Assembly (NCBI RefSeq): GCF_905220415.1
Contig: NC_059537.1
Location: forward strand, 2,097,989-2,161,988
From: Colias croceus
Lineage: Eukaryota; Arthropoda; Insecta; Lepidoptera; Pieridae
Direction of reading: 5' to 3'
Length of the DNA stretch: 64,000 nucleotides
The notes below the pieces were generated by a model that was given only the letters and a program-made list of their open reading frames with translations, searched no databases and was not told the origin of the DNA. Made by a program: the position numbers and the translations under genes. Shown one piece after another: positions 1 through 11,529 of this stretch (the first letter of the stretch is position 1; every line of letters starts with the position of its first letter).

Positions 1-1252
1 ACGCTGGATAGAATATAAACGTTTGGGGTAATTTTATTGAAATTTAAGGTTACAGCCAAGGTTACAACGAATTTCAAACTTAATACGATTGATCGTAGGT
101 CGAAATTGGACAAAGACATGTTTTTACTTGCTTTACGCGGTAAAATAAACATTCTACAAACATTTAATAATATAGAATCGCGAGTGTAATGATTTATAGT
201 TTATACCATAACGATACTTGTGAAACAAATTGAATTATCTAAAGTAGAAACGTATGAGAAGATTACTTATATTTTTTAAAACAGTTTTATTAATAACATT
301 CACAAGCAGCTAAAAAGTAATTTATGTTGTGCATGTGATGCTAGACTTGACAATGGTTAAAACTTATTAAGCCATTTAGTTTTGCCTTAAGTAATACAAT
401 GTTATATGCGCTTGCTTCAAGCCGCAACTTAACTTGTTTCTGTGTCTGAGCAGAACTTCATGCAGATCCAATCAACTAAGTTAATCTATACGGAAACTAT
501 TAGCAACATAATTTTTAAAACCGATTATGTGCCAGACTAGGTTGGTAGGTATTTTTTTTGCCAGAGCAATCAAAGGGGCAGGTGGGCCACTAAACACTAT
601 TAACACTAGAAGTGTTACAGGTGCTTTGCCGGTATACTTAGGTACCTATATTTTGGAATAAAATCATTTTTTGTTTCAATTTTTATAAAATATTACATAA
701 AAATTTAAAACATGTATGAGTTTTGAATCGTCATTAAACGTACCATAAAATTTTAGCATTATAAACCACCAGTCGCAAGAAAATCTTGTCGTTTTAATTT
801 CATACTAATTCAAAAATGGCTTCCGGCTATACACTATACTATAGATATACTTACTGGCGTTCACTTACACCGCTACAAATGAAGAGCTAGTCAAACAGTT
901 TTGTCTCCCAGTGAAGAGATATGGAGGGCCCTTGATCCTCTCCGCTTAGCGGGAAAAATGTATTCTCAATGCAATATCAGCCCTTATTGAAACGAAATTG
1001 TCAAACGATTTGCTCAGAACTTGTCGCGTTTTATTTATTTTATTCAATTATTTCGCTATTTTAAAACAGTTTTATCGTCGAGTGTGCTTGAATGAATTGG
1101 GTCAAGCTCTAATGGAGGTTACATTATGTTTGTTATCGGAGCGCTTTTTGAAGTTAGATGTAGAATCATATCCTTATTTGGGTCTTTGCTTTATGCTGAC
1201 TTACCTAATCGTAAATTATTATTAACTGGTGGACGATTAATTTTGTGGACTT
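1..1252. other. No gene or repeat recognised
   Basis: AT-rich sequence. The two open runs near 1.0-1.3 kb overlap in different frames, lack a convincing start context and show no protein family signal, so I treat them as chance. Confidence 0.6.
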
Positions 1253-1286
1253 ATAGTTATGCAAATAAGCATATTTGCATAACTAT
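1253..1286. repeat. Perfect 14-bp hairpin carrying two octamer motifs
   Basis: Arms 1253-1266 and 1273-1286 are exact reverse complements around a 6-nt centre. Each arm contains ATGCAAAT (one per strand), the octamer bound by POU-domain factors in animals. Whether it is bound is inference; a chance AT-rich palindrome is possible. Confidence 0.6.
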
Positions 1287-1463
1287 ACGTACGTATCGTA
1301 CTGCTGTACGAGGTCAGAATCAAAGTGACTAGTGACGTTCACGATCTTATTTAAATTAATAACTTATCATGCATCTTATTTCACAAGGATCAGAAAAAAA
1401 TTGTTCCGACTATTGCTTTGAACGTAGGTTTAAGTTAGTCTTGTGTACCAATAATATATTTTT

Positions 1464-1667
1464 GAAGTGAAAACTTCTTTAGCGGCGTTGGGTATAAAAT
1501 CTTGAACTCGCGTCAGGACACGTGGCCGATCGAAAAAGCGTAAGACGGATGTTTTTTTAGCCCTTATATTTCATGCGTAAGACGGATACCATTCCAAAAT
1601 ATCAAACATGCTGAACGTTAATAATCAAGTTTTCACTTCTGCCGGCACTCCCGGAGTGCAACCCGTC
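1464..1667 (-). mobile_element. SINE-M copy 1, SINE/MITE-like element
   Basis: About 204 bp, nearly identical to 44055-44260. The plus strand begins GAAGTGAAAACTTC and carries the inverted match AAGTTTTCACTTC near the other end, followed by a GC-rich module ending in ACCCGTC against a T run. On the minus strand the element therefore starts at an A run with GACGGGTTGCACTCC. That start resembles the start of SINE-P. A tRNA-like head is not visible, so the class (5'-truncated SINE or MITE) is open. Confidence 0.6.
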
Positions 1668-2429
1668 TTTTTTTCAAAAAGTATCGCTAGATACCAATTT
1701 AGTTATTCTAGCAATTATAGCTTAATGATACTGAAGAAATTGCACATAGAATTCTTCCAGACAGGTAAGCAAGTTATGAGCAAACTCAGGCCGGTGACTC
1801 ATGTTGCGAAGGCATTCGCTGTTATTAGCCTGTCAACTCGTTGTTATCGAGCTGGCGATCTTGACATGGATGTGACAGCATTGTGCCTCCATTCTGACAT
1901 CAATTTGTTATTATATCTACGGGGCTGGATACGGTTTCATACCCTTGTGATGACCATGGTCTTGGTGAATCAAATGTGCTGTGAAATATAGCGGTTTAAT
2001 GTTATCAAATTACTATGAATTTTGAAAGAGCCTGTATATTAATATTGTAATGGGTTTCATGCATCATATTCTGTCAAATTTTTAAATTATAAGGCGGGTC
2101 GACAAAGTCACACAAATGCTTCGCGAGGCTACTCGTTCTGTGTAGATCCGCCTATTGGTAATTTCTCTATTTATTGAAATGGCAGAAAAAATTTAACTGT
2201 GTTTGTTTCGGCAACTTATATCTACAGTATGCTCTTGAACGTTTTTTAAACTTATCGATTTTACAAATGAAAGTTTTGGATTTGATAGTTTACGCCTTTT
2301 TTAACATATTGTTGAAACCAAAATTGATTACGGTTCGTATGATAAGTATTCCGAAATAACGTAGTTTCCAAATTATGTTAAACCCAAAATGATTGTCAAG
2401 GAGAATTAAAATATAATTATATAATAGCA
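1668..2429. other. No feature recognised
   Basis: A 127-codon open run (1608-1991, +) starts inside SINE-M and continues into this span. It shows no family motif and is probably fortuitous. The 2174-2359 run is also AT-driven. Confidence 0.5.
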
Positions 2430-2598
2430 CTAGCGGTCCGCCCCGGCTTCGCCCGTGGTACATATTAACGTTTTCTCTACATAAGAACCATCCTCGTACT
2501 TCAAGGAATATAATAAAAAAAGAATTATCGAAATCGGTTCAGCCGTTCTCGAGTTATGGAATTACAACGAAAAGTGGCATTGATTTTTATATATTAGA
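2430..2598 (-). mobile_element. HEL-D Helitron-like element, full length
   Basis: 169 bp. Read on the minus strand it starts TCTAATATATAAAAATC after an A and ends GCGGACCGCTAG before a T, with a GC-rich segment just upstream of CTAG. These are Helitron end rules. The same family occurs at 14249-14588, 24314-24482, 38235-38357 and 57500-57633. It has no coding capacity, so it would need a helicase from elsewhere. Confidence 0.75.
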
Positions 2599-2771
2599 TT
2601 ATCATCGCGCTATGTTATAAATAATTAATTCTCATTATAAAGTGAGGGATGAAATAATAATCAAGTTTTGCGAATTGAAATCAGCTAATTGTTAATCAAA
2701 TACGAATCAATTTGGTAGAGATTTTATTGATTTACTATTGAAATTAAGGAGTTGAGCATCATTTTTGATTA

Positions 2772-2998
2772 CCCTACTAATAAATGCGAAAGTTTTTGAG
2801 GATGTGTGTGTGTTTGTTACTCTTTAACGCAAATACTACTGAACCGCTTACAATGAAATTTAGCGCACATATAGAGGGAAACGTAAAAAAACATTGGATT
2901 AACACATAGGATAGGTTTCATCCCGGAAATCCCACGGGAACAAGAACTATGCGGGGTTTTCTTTCAAAATTTGGGCTAAGCCGCGCGCGGGATGCTAG
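2772..2998 (+). mobile_element. HEL-B Helitron-like element
   Basis: Begins with a degraded CCTACTAATAAATGCGAAAG end and runs through the family core (ACCGNTTACAATGAAATTTAG) to a 3' GATGCTAG before T. Related copies lie at 10587, 13257, 31719, 40829, 40986 and 56389. The 3' GC-rich hairpin is mutated (GCCGCGCGCGGG), suggesting an old copy. Confidence 0.65.
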
Positions 2999-3434
2999 TC
3001 TGTTATTTTTTGAACATGGTTCAGTTTTCTGATGAGAATATTCATATTCATAAAGAGTAGTTACATATAAAATTTTCAGCGTTTAATTATTGTATTCAAT
3101 TATTGATTAAATTACTATAACTGATTAAATTATAAGGATTATTTGCATCCTCTTTTGCTAAAAAATAATTCTGTTCTAAACATAAGGATCACATCTGATC
3201 ACCATTCTTTGGAGAATATAGAAACACAATAAAATAGTATTGTAGAAATTCCTGCTACGTGACGCAAATTTATTTTATTATTGCACTTATTCAGAAACAA
3301 TTAATATTCACACGAATTCCTATCTACAAAATTTGTACCCAGCGTAGTGTGGATGCGGAAGTAAATAACAAAGGTAGAATTCGGTGCAAAATTCTATATT
3401 GTTTCCCAAAATGCACTCGATATAATATTTAAAA

Positions 3435-3627
3435 TCTATACTTAATATTATAAAGCTGAAGAGTTTGTTTGTTTGGACGCGCTAATCTCAGAAACTACTA
3501 GTCCAATATGAAAAATTCTTTCGGTGTTAGATAGCCTATTTATCGAGGAAAGGTATAAGGCTTTATGACGTTACGCTAAGACCAACAGGACGGTAGCACT
3601 GTGGGTAAAACCAAGAAGCACAGCTAG
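3435..3627 (+). mobile_element. HEL-A Helitron-like element, full length
   Basis: 193 bp. Starts TCTATACTTAATATTATA after A and ends CACAGCTAG before T. Shares GAAGAGTTTGTTTGTTTG and the GTTAGATAGCC core with 59665-59863 and, on the other strand, 35447-35623. Non-coding. Confidence 0.7.
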
Positions 3628-4319
3628 TATGATATAAAATGGAGCAATAAACGCGTTAAAAAAAGACATTATCCAAGCATTAGGGCAAAATCACAACGCT
3701 ATCGTCGCATTATTTACATGGCAGTTAAAATCTCATTTTACGAACCTTGAACCGCGAAATCTGTACGGAGATATGAAGGATTTAGCCTCTTTATTACCTA
3801 CGCCTGGATGTTAACGGTTTGTTAACATGACCGTGTTTTGATTGACGGTTACAGTTGTTCGGGATTTTTGAGACATAACCAATGATGATATAATATGTCA
3901 ACGGGAATAGTTGAGAATATAATATTTTATATCTATTCTGTATCTTTTCATTATAGACACTTGAAAAACTAAGAGTAAATAATTATTGATTATCCACGTG
4001 ACTTCGTGAGTAGCTTACCGGGACAGTGGACATATAAATTTATTTTCATCTTTTTTTAACTAATAAAGAAATAATTGAATTTCAATTATTAATTATCATT
4101 GAAACGTAAATCTCATGTAAAGCTTTTCTATCGTTGCAGTTGTAGGTCAATATAATAATAATTATGTAGGTACTCAGTTTTCAAATAATGCAAAAGTTTA
4201 TGTGTTACTAAATGACTTTTAGCCGGTTTCCGATTTTAAATGGAAACTAAAATAATAACTATACATATAGAAATTAATAATAATTTTTATTTTCAGAACG
4301 TGTCAAACCACCCAACCAA
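3628..4319. other. No feature recognised
   Basis: AT-rich spacer. A pyrimidine-rich acceptor-like TTTTTATTTTCAG ends at 4296, but the sequence behind it merges into the degenerate array and no exon can be supported. Confidence 0.5.
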
Positions 4320-6015
4320 CAAATCGTTGCTCTATAGAAGGGATAAGAACGTTTCAGAGGTGCTAATTGGTAGTCCTATAAGGGTGATAAGAACGTTGTA
4401 TAAACCCCAAAGTGGCGCATTTATAAAGCCATTTGATGGTATTGTGTTGCTGTAGCAGCAACTCAGATGCCATTTGGACCTATAGAAGAGTACATTTATA
4501 GAATCGCGATGCTGTTATAGAGCGAAGTAGTGATATAAAAGGAACCGTGATGCTGTTACAGCGCGAAGTTGTGTTTTAAGAGTAACCGCAAATCTTTTGT
4601 AGCACGAAGTTGCAATGTACGAGCCACCGCGACGCTACAATTATAGTACAAAATGGTAAATCGTGTACCAATTGATAATACAAGTAAATGACTATAGGTA
4701 CCATCATCGTGGTGTCGAGTATTAATTTTTGTTAAGCTGTTAATTATGTTAGATACATAAACTGACTTGCGAATGAAATTTTACTGACAGATTATATGCA
4801 TAATTACGCTGTTTTTTTAATGCCCCCCTCGAATTATTGAGTTTTAAGTAATTAAAAACTAATTTTACACCAAATTGCTGTATAGGATGCCAAATAGCAA
4901 CTCCGTGGCTATTATACAACCGCAAACGAACGTAGTTTTGACAACTGTCATGCCATATACTGAATTAAATTAGTAGGGTTCCCTGATGTAAATAGAAAAC
5001 CCATAACATTTTTTTTTTATTTTCTAGTGTAAATTCCGATTTTTAGATTCCGATCCCGAAGTGTCAAGCAAAACACTAGAGATTCAGACTCTAGTGTTTT
5101 GCTTGACAGTTCGGGATCTCTGAATTATCACAAACCACATGATGGCTGTTAAGTTTGTTTTGTTCATAGGATATAACAGATTGTACGGAATCATTATCCG
5201 TATTCGAAGCCTCACCTTGAATTTGTCTGGTGTCAATCCTTACTTACTTGTCTTACATACCTATGTTCTAAATCCATGATTATTAAATAGAACCCTTCAA
5301 TTATTTACGATACCGTGCTGACAATATGGCAGGTTTTTGTTGTTTTAAAGTGAAAGAAACTCTCTTATAGGCCGTATATCTCTCGTAAGTGTCGCATTTT
5401 ACTACATTAATACGCCGTTTTTGTTACATAACAGAGATAATTAACTCTTTTATACAGTATATCAGTCTTATAACTCTGACCACTCAGCTATTACACCACT
5501 GCGTTATAATGGGCAGAAAAACACTAATATAGAGGTAATTCAATTAGGTTACAAAGAAGTGATATAAAACTCGGATATATCACCTAATTGCTCTATTATG
5601 GAGTTTCAGCTACCATGAAGATTCACAGTGCTATAATAGCAATAAGGAAAACCATTACAATACTAAATTGTCCTATTGTAGATTTTTTTACGCCTCTATA
5701 GGCATGGGACTATAAAGGTTACCCTAGAATCGTTTATTGCACTAATTTGCTGTAAAAAAGAGACCACCAGCGCTGTTATGTGATAATATCGCCCTGTTAT
5801 TGCTGTATCAAAATCTGGATAAGAGCTGCTCTATAAACGCCGTATAAAATAGTGATATAAACGTTTACATCACCTTGTTATGGGACATATCTGTTGTGTA
5901 TGATTATAGAGCAAAATCATCTCATTAAACGCTATTATATACAACAAGCTTGTCACCGCGACACTGTTATACGTCATTTAAAAAGCTTTTTAGTGCTGTA
6001 AGTTATTGTTATAGG
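4320..6015 (+). repeat. Degenerate minisatellite-like array of CTRTTATAG-type units
   Basis: Repeated variants of GCTGTTATAGNGCGAAG and GTGATATAAAA recur across about 1.7 kb. The best-preserved core is 4501-4646: units 4501-4541, 4542-4582 and 4583-4624 align end to end at 41-42 bp, followed by a partial unit. Weaker matches continue near 4873-4920, 5484-5720 and 5772-6012. The spacing outside the core is irregular, so this is either an eroded tandem array or a family of short dispersed modules. It does not match any element I know. Confidence 0.5.
5052..5118. repeat. 67-nt hairpin with a 30-bp stem
   Basis: Arms 5052-5081 and 5089-5118 pair with one mismatch around a 7-nt loop (ATTCAGA). 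The arms share ACTCTAGTGTTTTGC and its complement. Size and shape fit a small-RNA hairpin precursor, but the near-perfect stem also fits a tiny foldback element. Confidence 0.7.
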
Positions 6016-6046
6016 ACATCTTTGCTGGTTGGGCATGTATGCTTCT

Positions 6047-6170
6047 CGCGTCATGGCAATATCGTCACGTCATGGAATAAAACGACGATTTTTGTATCTC
6101 TGAATCATGCCAAAGAAGTTTCACTTCTGATAATAAATGTGCTCGGTATGCTCGCTCACACGCTCTTTTT
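6047..6170 (-). mobile_element. SINE-S fragment
   Basis: Carries the family core GCGTCATGGCAATATCGTC, then CCAAAGAAGTTTCACTTC, and ends toward CACACGCTC. Matches the body of the copy at 25351-25560, which retains its tRNA-like head. The head is missing here. Confidence 0.55.
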
Positions 6171-7656
6171 GCAGGTGACGAGCTTTCTGAAACATTTATT
6201 ATATCAATTTTCAATTCAGTACTGGCCTTTATACTGTTCCGATCTTATTGCCTCTCTAATATATCTGCTAAACAAATGTTTGATTCAGCACGAGCACAAT
6301 ATTCTAACTAACCGACCTGAACTAACTTGAGTATCAAACGGGAGCAGGCACTAATGAAATAAAGCACGGCACAAACTCTGTTTTCCCTTTACTTGATTAC
6401 CGAATCCGCTATAATCATGTTATTTTAGATAATATATGTTTAAACTAGTTTTCGATAAAATAGAGAAACAAATTACTTGTACTCATAGATTGTTGTTTTC
6501 TTGTTTTATTTTTTTTTGTTTTGTAATCTTATGCTTTAGTAGATTTATGAAAAGGAACAGCTTCAATTCATTGCTTATATTTTAACACGAGCAAATGAAA
6601 CTTAGATTAATCATAATTATTATGTAAAGTAAAATAAAGTGAATTATAAAGATTTTATGATTTTCTTAATAACATAATATACTTATTTTGATGGGTATAT
6701 GAGAACCTTCAATTTTTTCGTATATAGATTAATTACTTGGTGTATTTAAACTTAATATTCTTTGTTTTATCAATAATTAAAGCACGTTGAAGCATCAGTC
6801 TGCAAGAAATTAACAAAGTTTTATCTCACACACGAGTGAGTAAAATATTCTTAATAGAACTAAGTTTAAATTTAAATCTCGCTTATGGTTCGTTTACACG
6901 AAGTTAGTGCCGATGCTTAGTAGACAAAATGAGCTCAGATAAGATATCATACTGCGAAGGCAAATATTACTTTGAGTCGTATTGGAATAGCTTCATTTTC
7001 TGTAAGTGCTATTAAATAGTTATTATCAAGAATTTGTAAATTTTATCAACCGATAGAAACGGCTCAGAATAAGATGACTAATATTTAGTACAGAAAACAT
7101 TTTGTCCCATGTGACTCCGACTTCTTCCGTAATTGTTTGTTTAAGGAGCGTGCTCCGAAAGCGCTAGAAGAAAAAGGGTATTTCTTACAATCGATTTCAT
7201 ATAACTACATATATAGAGAAAATTGCTATTAAATAACATTAATTTAGCGATTTGGATGTGCGAGCAGTTATTTATTTCTATTCTCTTCCTTTTTTACTCA
7301 TCCATATTTACGATATTCTTGATATTCGCAACGCCTCCATATTTAACTGTGGTTCTGTGACTATAGCAGAGACGTATATTTCTAATTATATTATAGCAAT
7401 AAGTTATATTATTTATTCAATTTGTTTTCACAGAATACTGAACTACAGAAATAAAATACTTTGTAAATTAGCTTATTATTTCTGAAGGACATAATCTGTA
7501 TTTTATTAGTTCTTAAACACAGTTTACTAACCTGTAGCCCAGGTGGCTAATAAATAATATTTTCTTACATTTACTCGTGTATCAACATAAGAAAAAACCA
7601 CACCTTAGCTCCATCATATTTTATAATACTGAGCGAATGAGTGTAAGTATAAATTA
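6171..7656. other. No feature recognised
   Basis: AT-rich sequence. The open runs at 5950-6330 and 7252-7485 overlap repeats or consist mainly of AT-encoded residues; neither shows a domain. Confidence 0.5.
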
Positions 7657-7760
7657 TTAGCCCCTCGCGACCCGGTCAAGCTTCGCACGCTATGTACAAT
7701 GAATATAATTTTTTGTTGTCTTGATCGATGAGTCTCAAACGTTTTTATTATTTGCACATA
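7657..7760 (-). mobile_element. Possible Helitron-like 3' end fragment
   Basis: On the minus strand, GCGAAGCTTGACCGGGTCGC leads into GGGGCTAAT. The GC-rich block followed by CTRR and T fits a Helitron 3' end. There is no second copy in the window to confirm it. Confidence 0.3.
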
Positions 7761-8429
7761 CATGATACAATATGCGAGTATTAATAAAAATGTGAAATAC
7801 CTTTCTGAAATAAATTTACATACCGATGATTTTCGTATCATTTTTTTATTGCGTGTTTTAAAAATGCGAATAAAAAAAGCACATACTGGAGAATTATTCC
7901 ATCATTATTTTGGGATTAACTTTTTTATAAACAGGTATAGATAGACGAATACATCCATTCTAAACCTTCTAGAAAAGTGTAAAGTGCACTAATAGCCAGT
8001 ACTCTACCAATGTAAGCGCGCCTCGCGTAGATATCATAGTGACGTGTAACTTGTCAAGGACTACGGAACAGAATTAAGTAATCAAGGCGTCGGCTTGTAA
8101 CAAAGTTCTGCCGTGTTACGAGATAATGAGAGGGAAGTTATTGCGGTTCTTTGTGAAACTGTAGCATTTTTATACCGTGTACTGTGATATGACAACGTGT
8201 AGAAAGGTGGTTTGGTGATAGGCCATTAGCTTTTTATTTAAATTGATTGTTTTATGGATGCAAGAAATAATATAAAGGCATTTGAATTAATAGATTTATC
8301 TCTAATTAGATTTTTTTAGTTGTTAATAACTTCGAAAAGAAAACTTCTCTGTTGTTGTTACGGGGTCGCAGCATAGAGGAAGGATGTATAACGGTCGCAG
8401 CTAATCCAGTTGGCCATCTGTCTATTCGT
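7761..8429. other. No feature recognised
   Basis: Spacer between a possible Helitron tail and the piggyBac relic. Nothing supportable seen. Confidence 0.5.
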
Positions 8430-9744
8430 TTAACCCTAGATTACTACCCTTCGTCGATTCGACGACGCGTCACCAAAAAAATCGCTATAACTTTTACGCG
8501 CGCGACCGTATGGTTTTCTAACTTCAGCTAATCTCAGCCAACCCGTTGCGCTTGCGATGGACGGTAGTGCTTTGTGCGTGGCAGGTCCACACGCGCTGTT
8601 CCAGCAACCATGGCTCGTCACATCGACGAAGGTTAGTATTAACGTAACTTTTCGTACTATTTAGTTAAGTTAAAATTACGTTATTTTATCTTTTATAATG
8701 GTGCCTATTATTTTATTTTTTAGATACGATTCATATGTTAGTTTTAGAAGTTGAAAGCGATGAGGAAAATTCATCTGAGAGAAAGCCTGAAGACCACATT
8801 GAGGCTGAAGAGGCATGAAGCGGAGGGTGATGATGAAGTTTATACTGTAAATAAAGAGCAATTTCCAGATCAAAATTATGAGGCAAGTAGTAATACATCT
8901 CCCCACGTTCTATTGAAGACGAGACACCTAGCACTTCAGCTGACCCTAGCGATTACAAGACCATCGCGTACCATTCTTCTTGGGAAAGAAAAACACATAT
9001 AATGGTCATCACAACAGTCATGGTCACAAATCAGAAGACCTTCAAAGAACATAGATACATAGCTCGTGGGCCTGTACGCTTTTTTCAAGATATTTTAGAT
9101 CCTCTTCAATGTTTTTCAGGTATAATAACTGGTGACATTACTGATACTCTGTGGGACTCAATTACATAAATTTTAAACATGCCAGGAAGGAATAATGTGA
9201 AAGTTATAAATGAGACTGAGCAAACTAATACTGCTAATGTGCCTCCATAGCAAACTAAAATAAACATATATGCTATATGTCTCTCCGTAAAGCAAAGGTA
9301 GACCTAAAAATAGATGCACTTAGTGTAAAAAACGTTGTGTGGGGAACACAAACTTGATGTGTGTCACAAATGTTTTAGATCCTAAGCTATTATCAAAATT
9401 TTATTTTTAATTAATTTTCCAGATATTATTTTTGTAATTAATAGTTTATTTCGAGCAATTTAGAGGTATATATTATGTGTACGGAATTTTTCAAAAAATA
9501 TAAGAATGTTCATAAAGCGTGTAAACTGTGATCTCATTTTGATGACTGTTTGAATTAAAACTATGTTAAAATAAATATTTTAGTATTTTTATATGTAGAT
9601 TAATACATTGTCCTTAAAATAAAAACATAACTACAAATATATTTTTTTAATTAAACCCCTAAATCCCCTCCAATAAACAGCGTAGTCGAAACGACGAAGG
9701 TTAGTATTAAACGTTGAAAAATAAGGTTAGTGTTCTAGGGTTAA
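8430..9744 (+). mobile_element. piggyBac-family DNA transposon relic with both ends
   Basis: Target duplications TTAA at 8430-8433 and 9741-9744 bracket a 1307-bp element that starts CCCTAGA (8434) and ends TCTAGGG (9740). TTAA plus CCC...GGG ends is the piggyBac signature. Subterminal sequence CGACGAAGGTTAGTATTAA occurs at 8624-8642 and at 9692-9710, in the same orientation. The element is shorter than an autonomous piggyBac (usually above 2 kb), so most of the catalytic domain is deleted. The interior keeps a decayed transposase start. Confidence 0.9.
8609..9170 (+). pseudogene. Decayed N-terminal part of a piggyBac transposase
   Basis: A likely first exon starts at ATG 8609 (MARHIDE) and meets a donor AAG/GTTAGT at 8631. 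A pyrimidine-rich acceptor TTATTTTTTAG ends at about 8722. The next exon reads an acidic stretch (VESDEENSSERKPEDH), as in piggyBac N-termini, then stops, and the reading shifts frame several times (for example EDETPSTSADPSDYK and then GPVRFFQDILDPLQCF near 9070-9118). The last motif resembles the region where piggyBac transposases read G-P-x-x...P-L-x-x-F ahead of the DDE core. The catalytic aspartates are absent because the rest is deleted. An intron inside the gene is inferred from the splice-like signals only. It cannot encode an active enzyme. Confidence 0.65.
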
Positions 9745-9829
9745 TCATAGGTATAAAATGTAAGCTACATAGCTGCAAATTATTTATACACCTACTTGTT
9801 TATATTTTTGGCTTCATGGCATTCAAATG

Positions 9830-9935
9830 CTTTATAAATACAAATTTATAAAGAATAGAAAAAATTCGATCACGAGGTGGAACTCGAACCCGCATCCTTT
9901 CATGACGTGAAAGTAGAACGTGGCTAGTAGAGCTC
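9830..9935 (-). repeat. tRNA-like SINE head fragment
   Basis: On the minus strand GGTTCGAGTTCC (9879-9890) matches a polymerase III B box. Upstream, TTTC-ACGTCAT-GAAA forms an anticodon-like arm with a 7-nt loop. The acceptor and D arms are not preserved, so it is not a functional tRNA gene. Confidence 0.4.
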
Positions 9936-9963
9936 TATAAAATTTTCATCAGCCTGACTTTTT

Positions 9964-10201
9964 AACCGACTTCAAAAAAAAGGAGGAGGTTATCAATTCG
10001 GCCGGTATGTTTTTTTTTTATATATGTACACCGATTACTCCGAGGTTTCTGAACCGATTTACGTGATTCTTTTTTTGTTCGATGCGGGATCGTGTCGAAT
10101 TGGTCCCATAAAAATTTTATTCGGATAGGCCCAGTAGTTTTTATTTTATAAGCATTTTTGTCTAGATTTGTAAATGTTGCAAGTGCAATTTGAAGTCGGT
10201 T
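9964..10201. mobile_element. MITE-like element with AACCGACTTCAAA terminal repeats
   Basis: 238 bp. Left end AACCGACTTCAAA (9964-) and right end TTTGAAGTCGGTT (-10201) are exact 13-bp inverted repeats. The interior includes CCGATTACTCCGAGG and TTGGTCCCATAAAA, which I remember as a common lepidopteran repeat core. No clear target duplication can be assigned, so the superfamily is left open. Confidence 0.6.
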
Positions 10202-10586
10202 GTTTTTAACGCAGTTATCACTTGTAATTGGCATAAGTATTTCAAACAAGGTTCTCGGATTTTTACAAAAGCATATGTATAGTAGTATATTGTTTCAAAA
10301 CTTCAAGGTAAAATTGAACTAAAAAGCTCAATAGTTAAACAATTGAATAAGACACAACACAATTTCAACAAGTCCCATTCGTCCCCACGTGACCAGAATA
10401 CGAAGACACTGCAATTTATTGAATTAAGAGCCGTGTGCAGCTGACGCGAACCTTCTGGAACAATTGGAATCGATATCGGGGAAATGTGGTTTTGGTGAGA
10501 AAAAGTTGAACAATATTCGCGTTAAAGTGATGTATTAGTTTATCATTATTGTCGTCAATAGAATATTATCTTCACTTATATGTATA

Positions 10587-10852
10587 CTAGATTTCCGCCC
10601 GCGGCTTCGCCCGCGTTTGCAAAGGAAAACCAGCATAGTTGATAGTTCCCGTTCCCGGGATCATGGATGTTCCGGTTCATGGGATTTCCGGGATAAAAAC
10701 TATCCTATGTGTTAATCCAAGTTACCCTCTATATTTGTGCTAAATTTCATTGTAATCGGTTCAGTAGTTTTTACGTGAAAGAGTAACAAACATCCATGCA
10801 TCCATACATCCATACATCCATACAAACTTTCGCATTTATAATATTAGTAGGA
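10587..10852 (-). mobile_element. HEL-B Helitron-like element, full length
   Basis: 266 bp. Minus-strand 5' end TCCTACTAATATTATAAATG and 3' end GGGCGGAAATCTAG. Contains a short (CATACATC)n expansion near 10795-10824. Core matches the HEL-B copies at 2772 and 56389. Confidence 0.75.
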
Positions 10853-11013
10853 TGTAGATAACCGATTTATTTATTTCCTACTTCGTACAATACGTTTATT
10901 TCAACTAGGTAGATATTTGATATATAAAAGATTACAGGATTTATATGCGATTCTTTTATTTTGTAATCTAAGGCGATATGATTTTTTTTAAATACTTATG
11001 CACCGCCCTAATG

Positions 11014-11057
11014 CATCTTAATTGTAATAGATATTTAATTATATTACAATTAAGATG
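11014..11057. repeat. Perfect 15-bp hairpin
   Basis: CATCTTAATTGTAAT (11014-11028) and ATTACAATTAAGATG (11043-11057) are exact complements with a 14-nt AT loop. Confidence 0.6.
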
Positions 11058-11529
11058 TAGTATTATATTACAAAATCGATATAGTAAAAATGAAATATTA
11101 TACATTCTAGTAACAAAGATGCTATTATTCTTAATCTTAACATAATAATTGAGAAAGCTTAGGGATTAAACTCAAAATTAAATATTGTACTGTTGATCCT
11201 ATTTTCAGAGCGCGGGGTCTCACCGGAAAAACCGTGACCCAATTTACGCCAAAGCACTTCCAACTCGCTGTAAAATATAAAATTAGTTATTTAGACGTAA
11301 CATTATCATTCCATTTTATCTAGAAAACATTACGACATCGGAAAAGATCTTATTTTAGTTATCTTGTATGTTTGTTCCTCTTTCACGGAAAAACCAATGA
11401 ACGAATATTGATTATACTTGGTAGTGATGTAGTTTATGTACCAGAATAACGCATAGGTTATAGAAATACCAACCTTTTACCTACCGTGTCCGTGGATGAA
11501 CTCATACATGTTTATGCATATTTGCAATA
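11058..11529. other. No feature recognised
   Basis: AT-rich spacer. A fragment near 11365-11430 (TTTGTTCCTCTTTCACGG) weakly recalls HEL-B but is not assignable. Confidence 0.4.

Noticed and set aside
1608..1991. 127-codon open frame, the longest in the window
   Set aside because: It starts inside SINE-M and continues into sequence with no family motif or splice context.
5950..6330. 126-codon open frame
   Set aside because: Overlaps the degenerate array and a SINE-S fragment; no domain.
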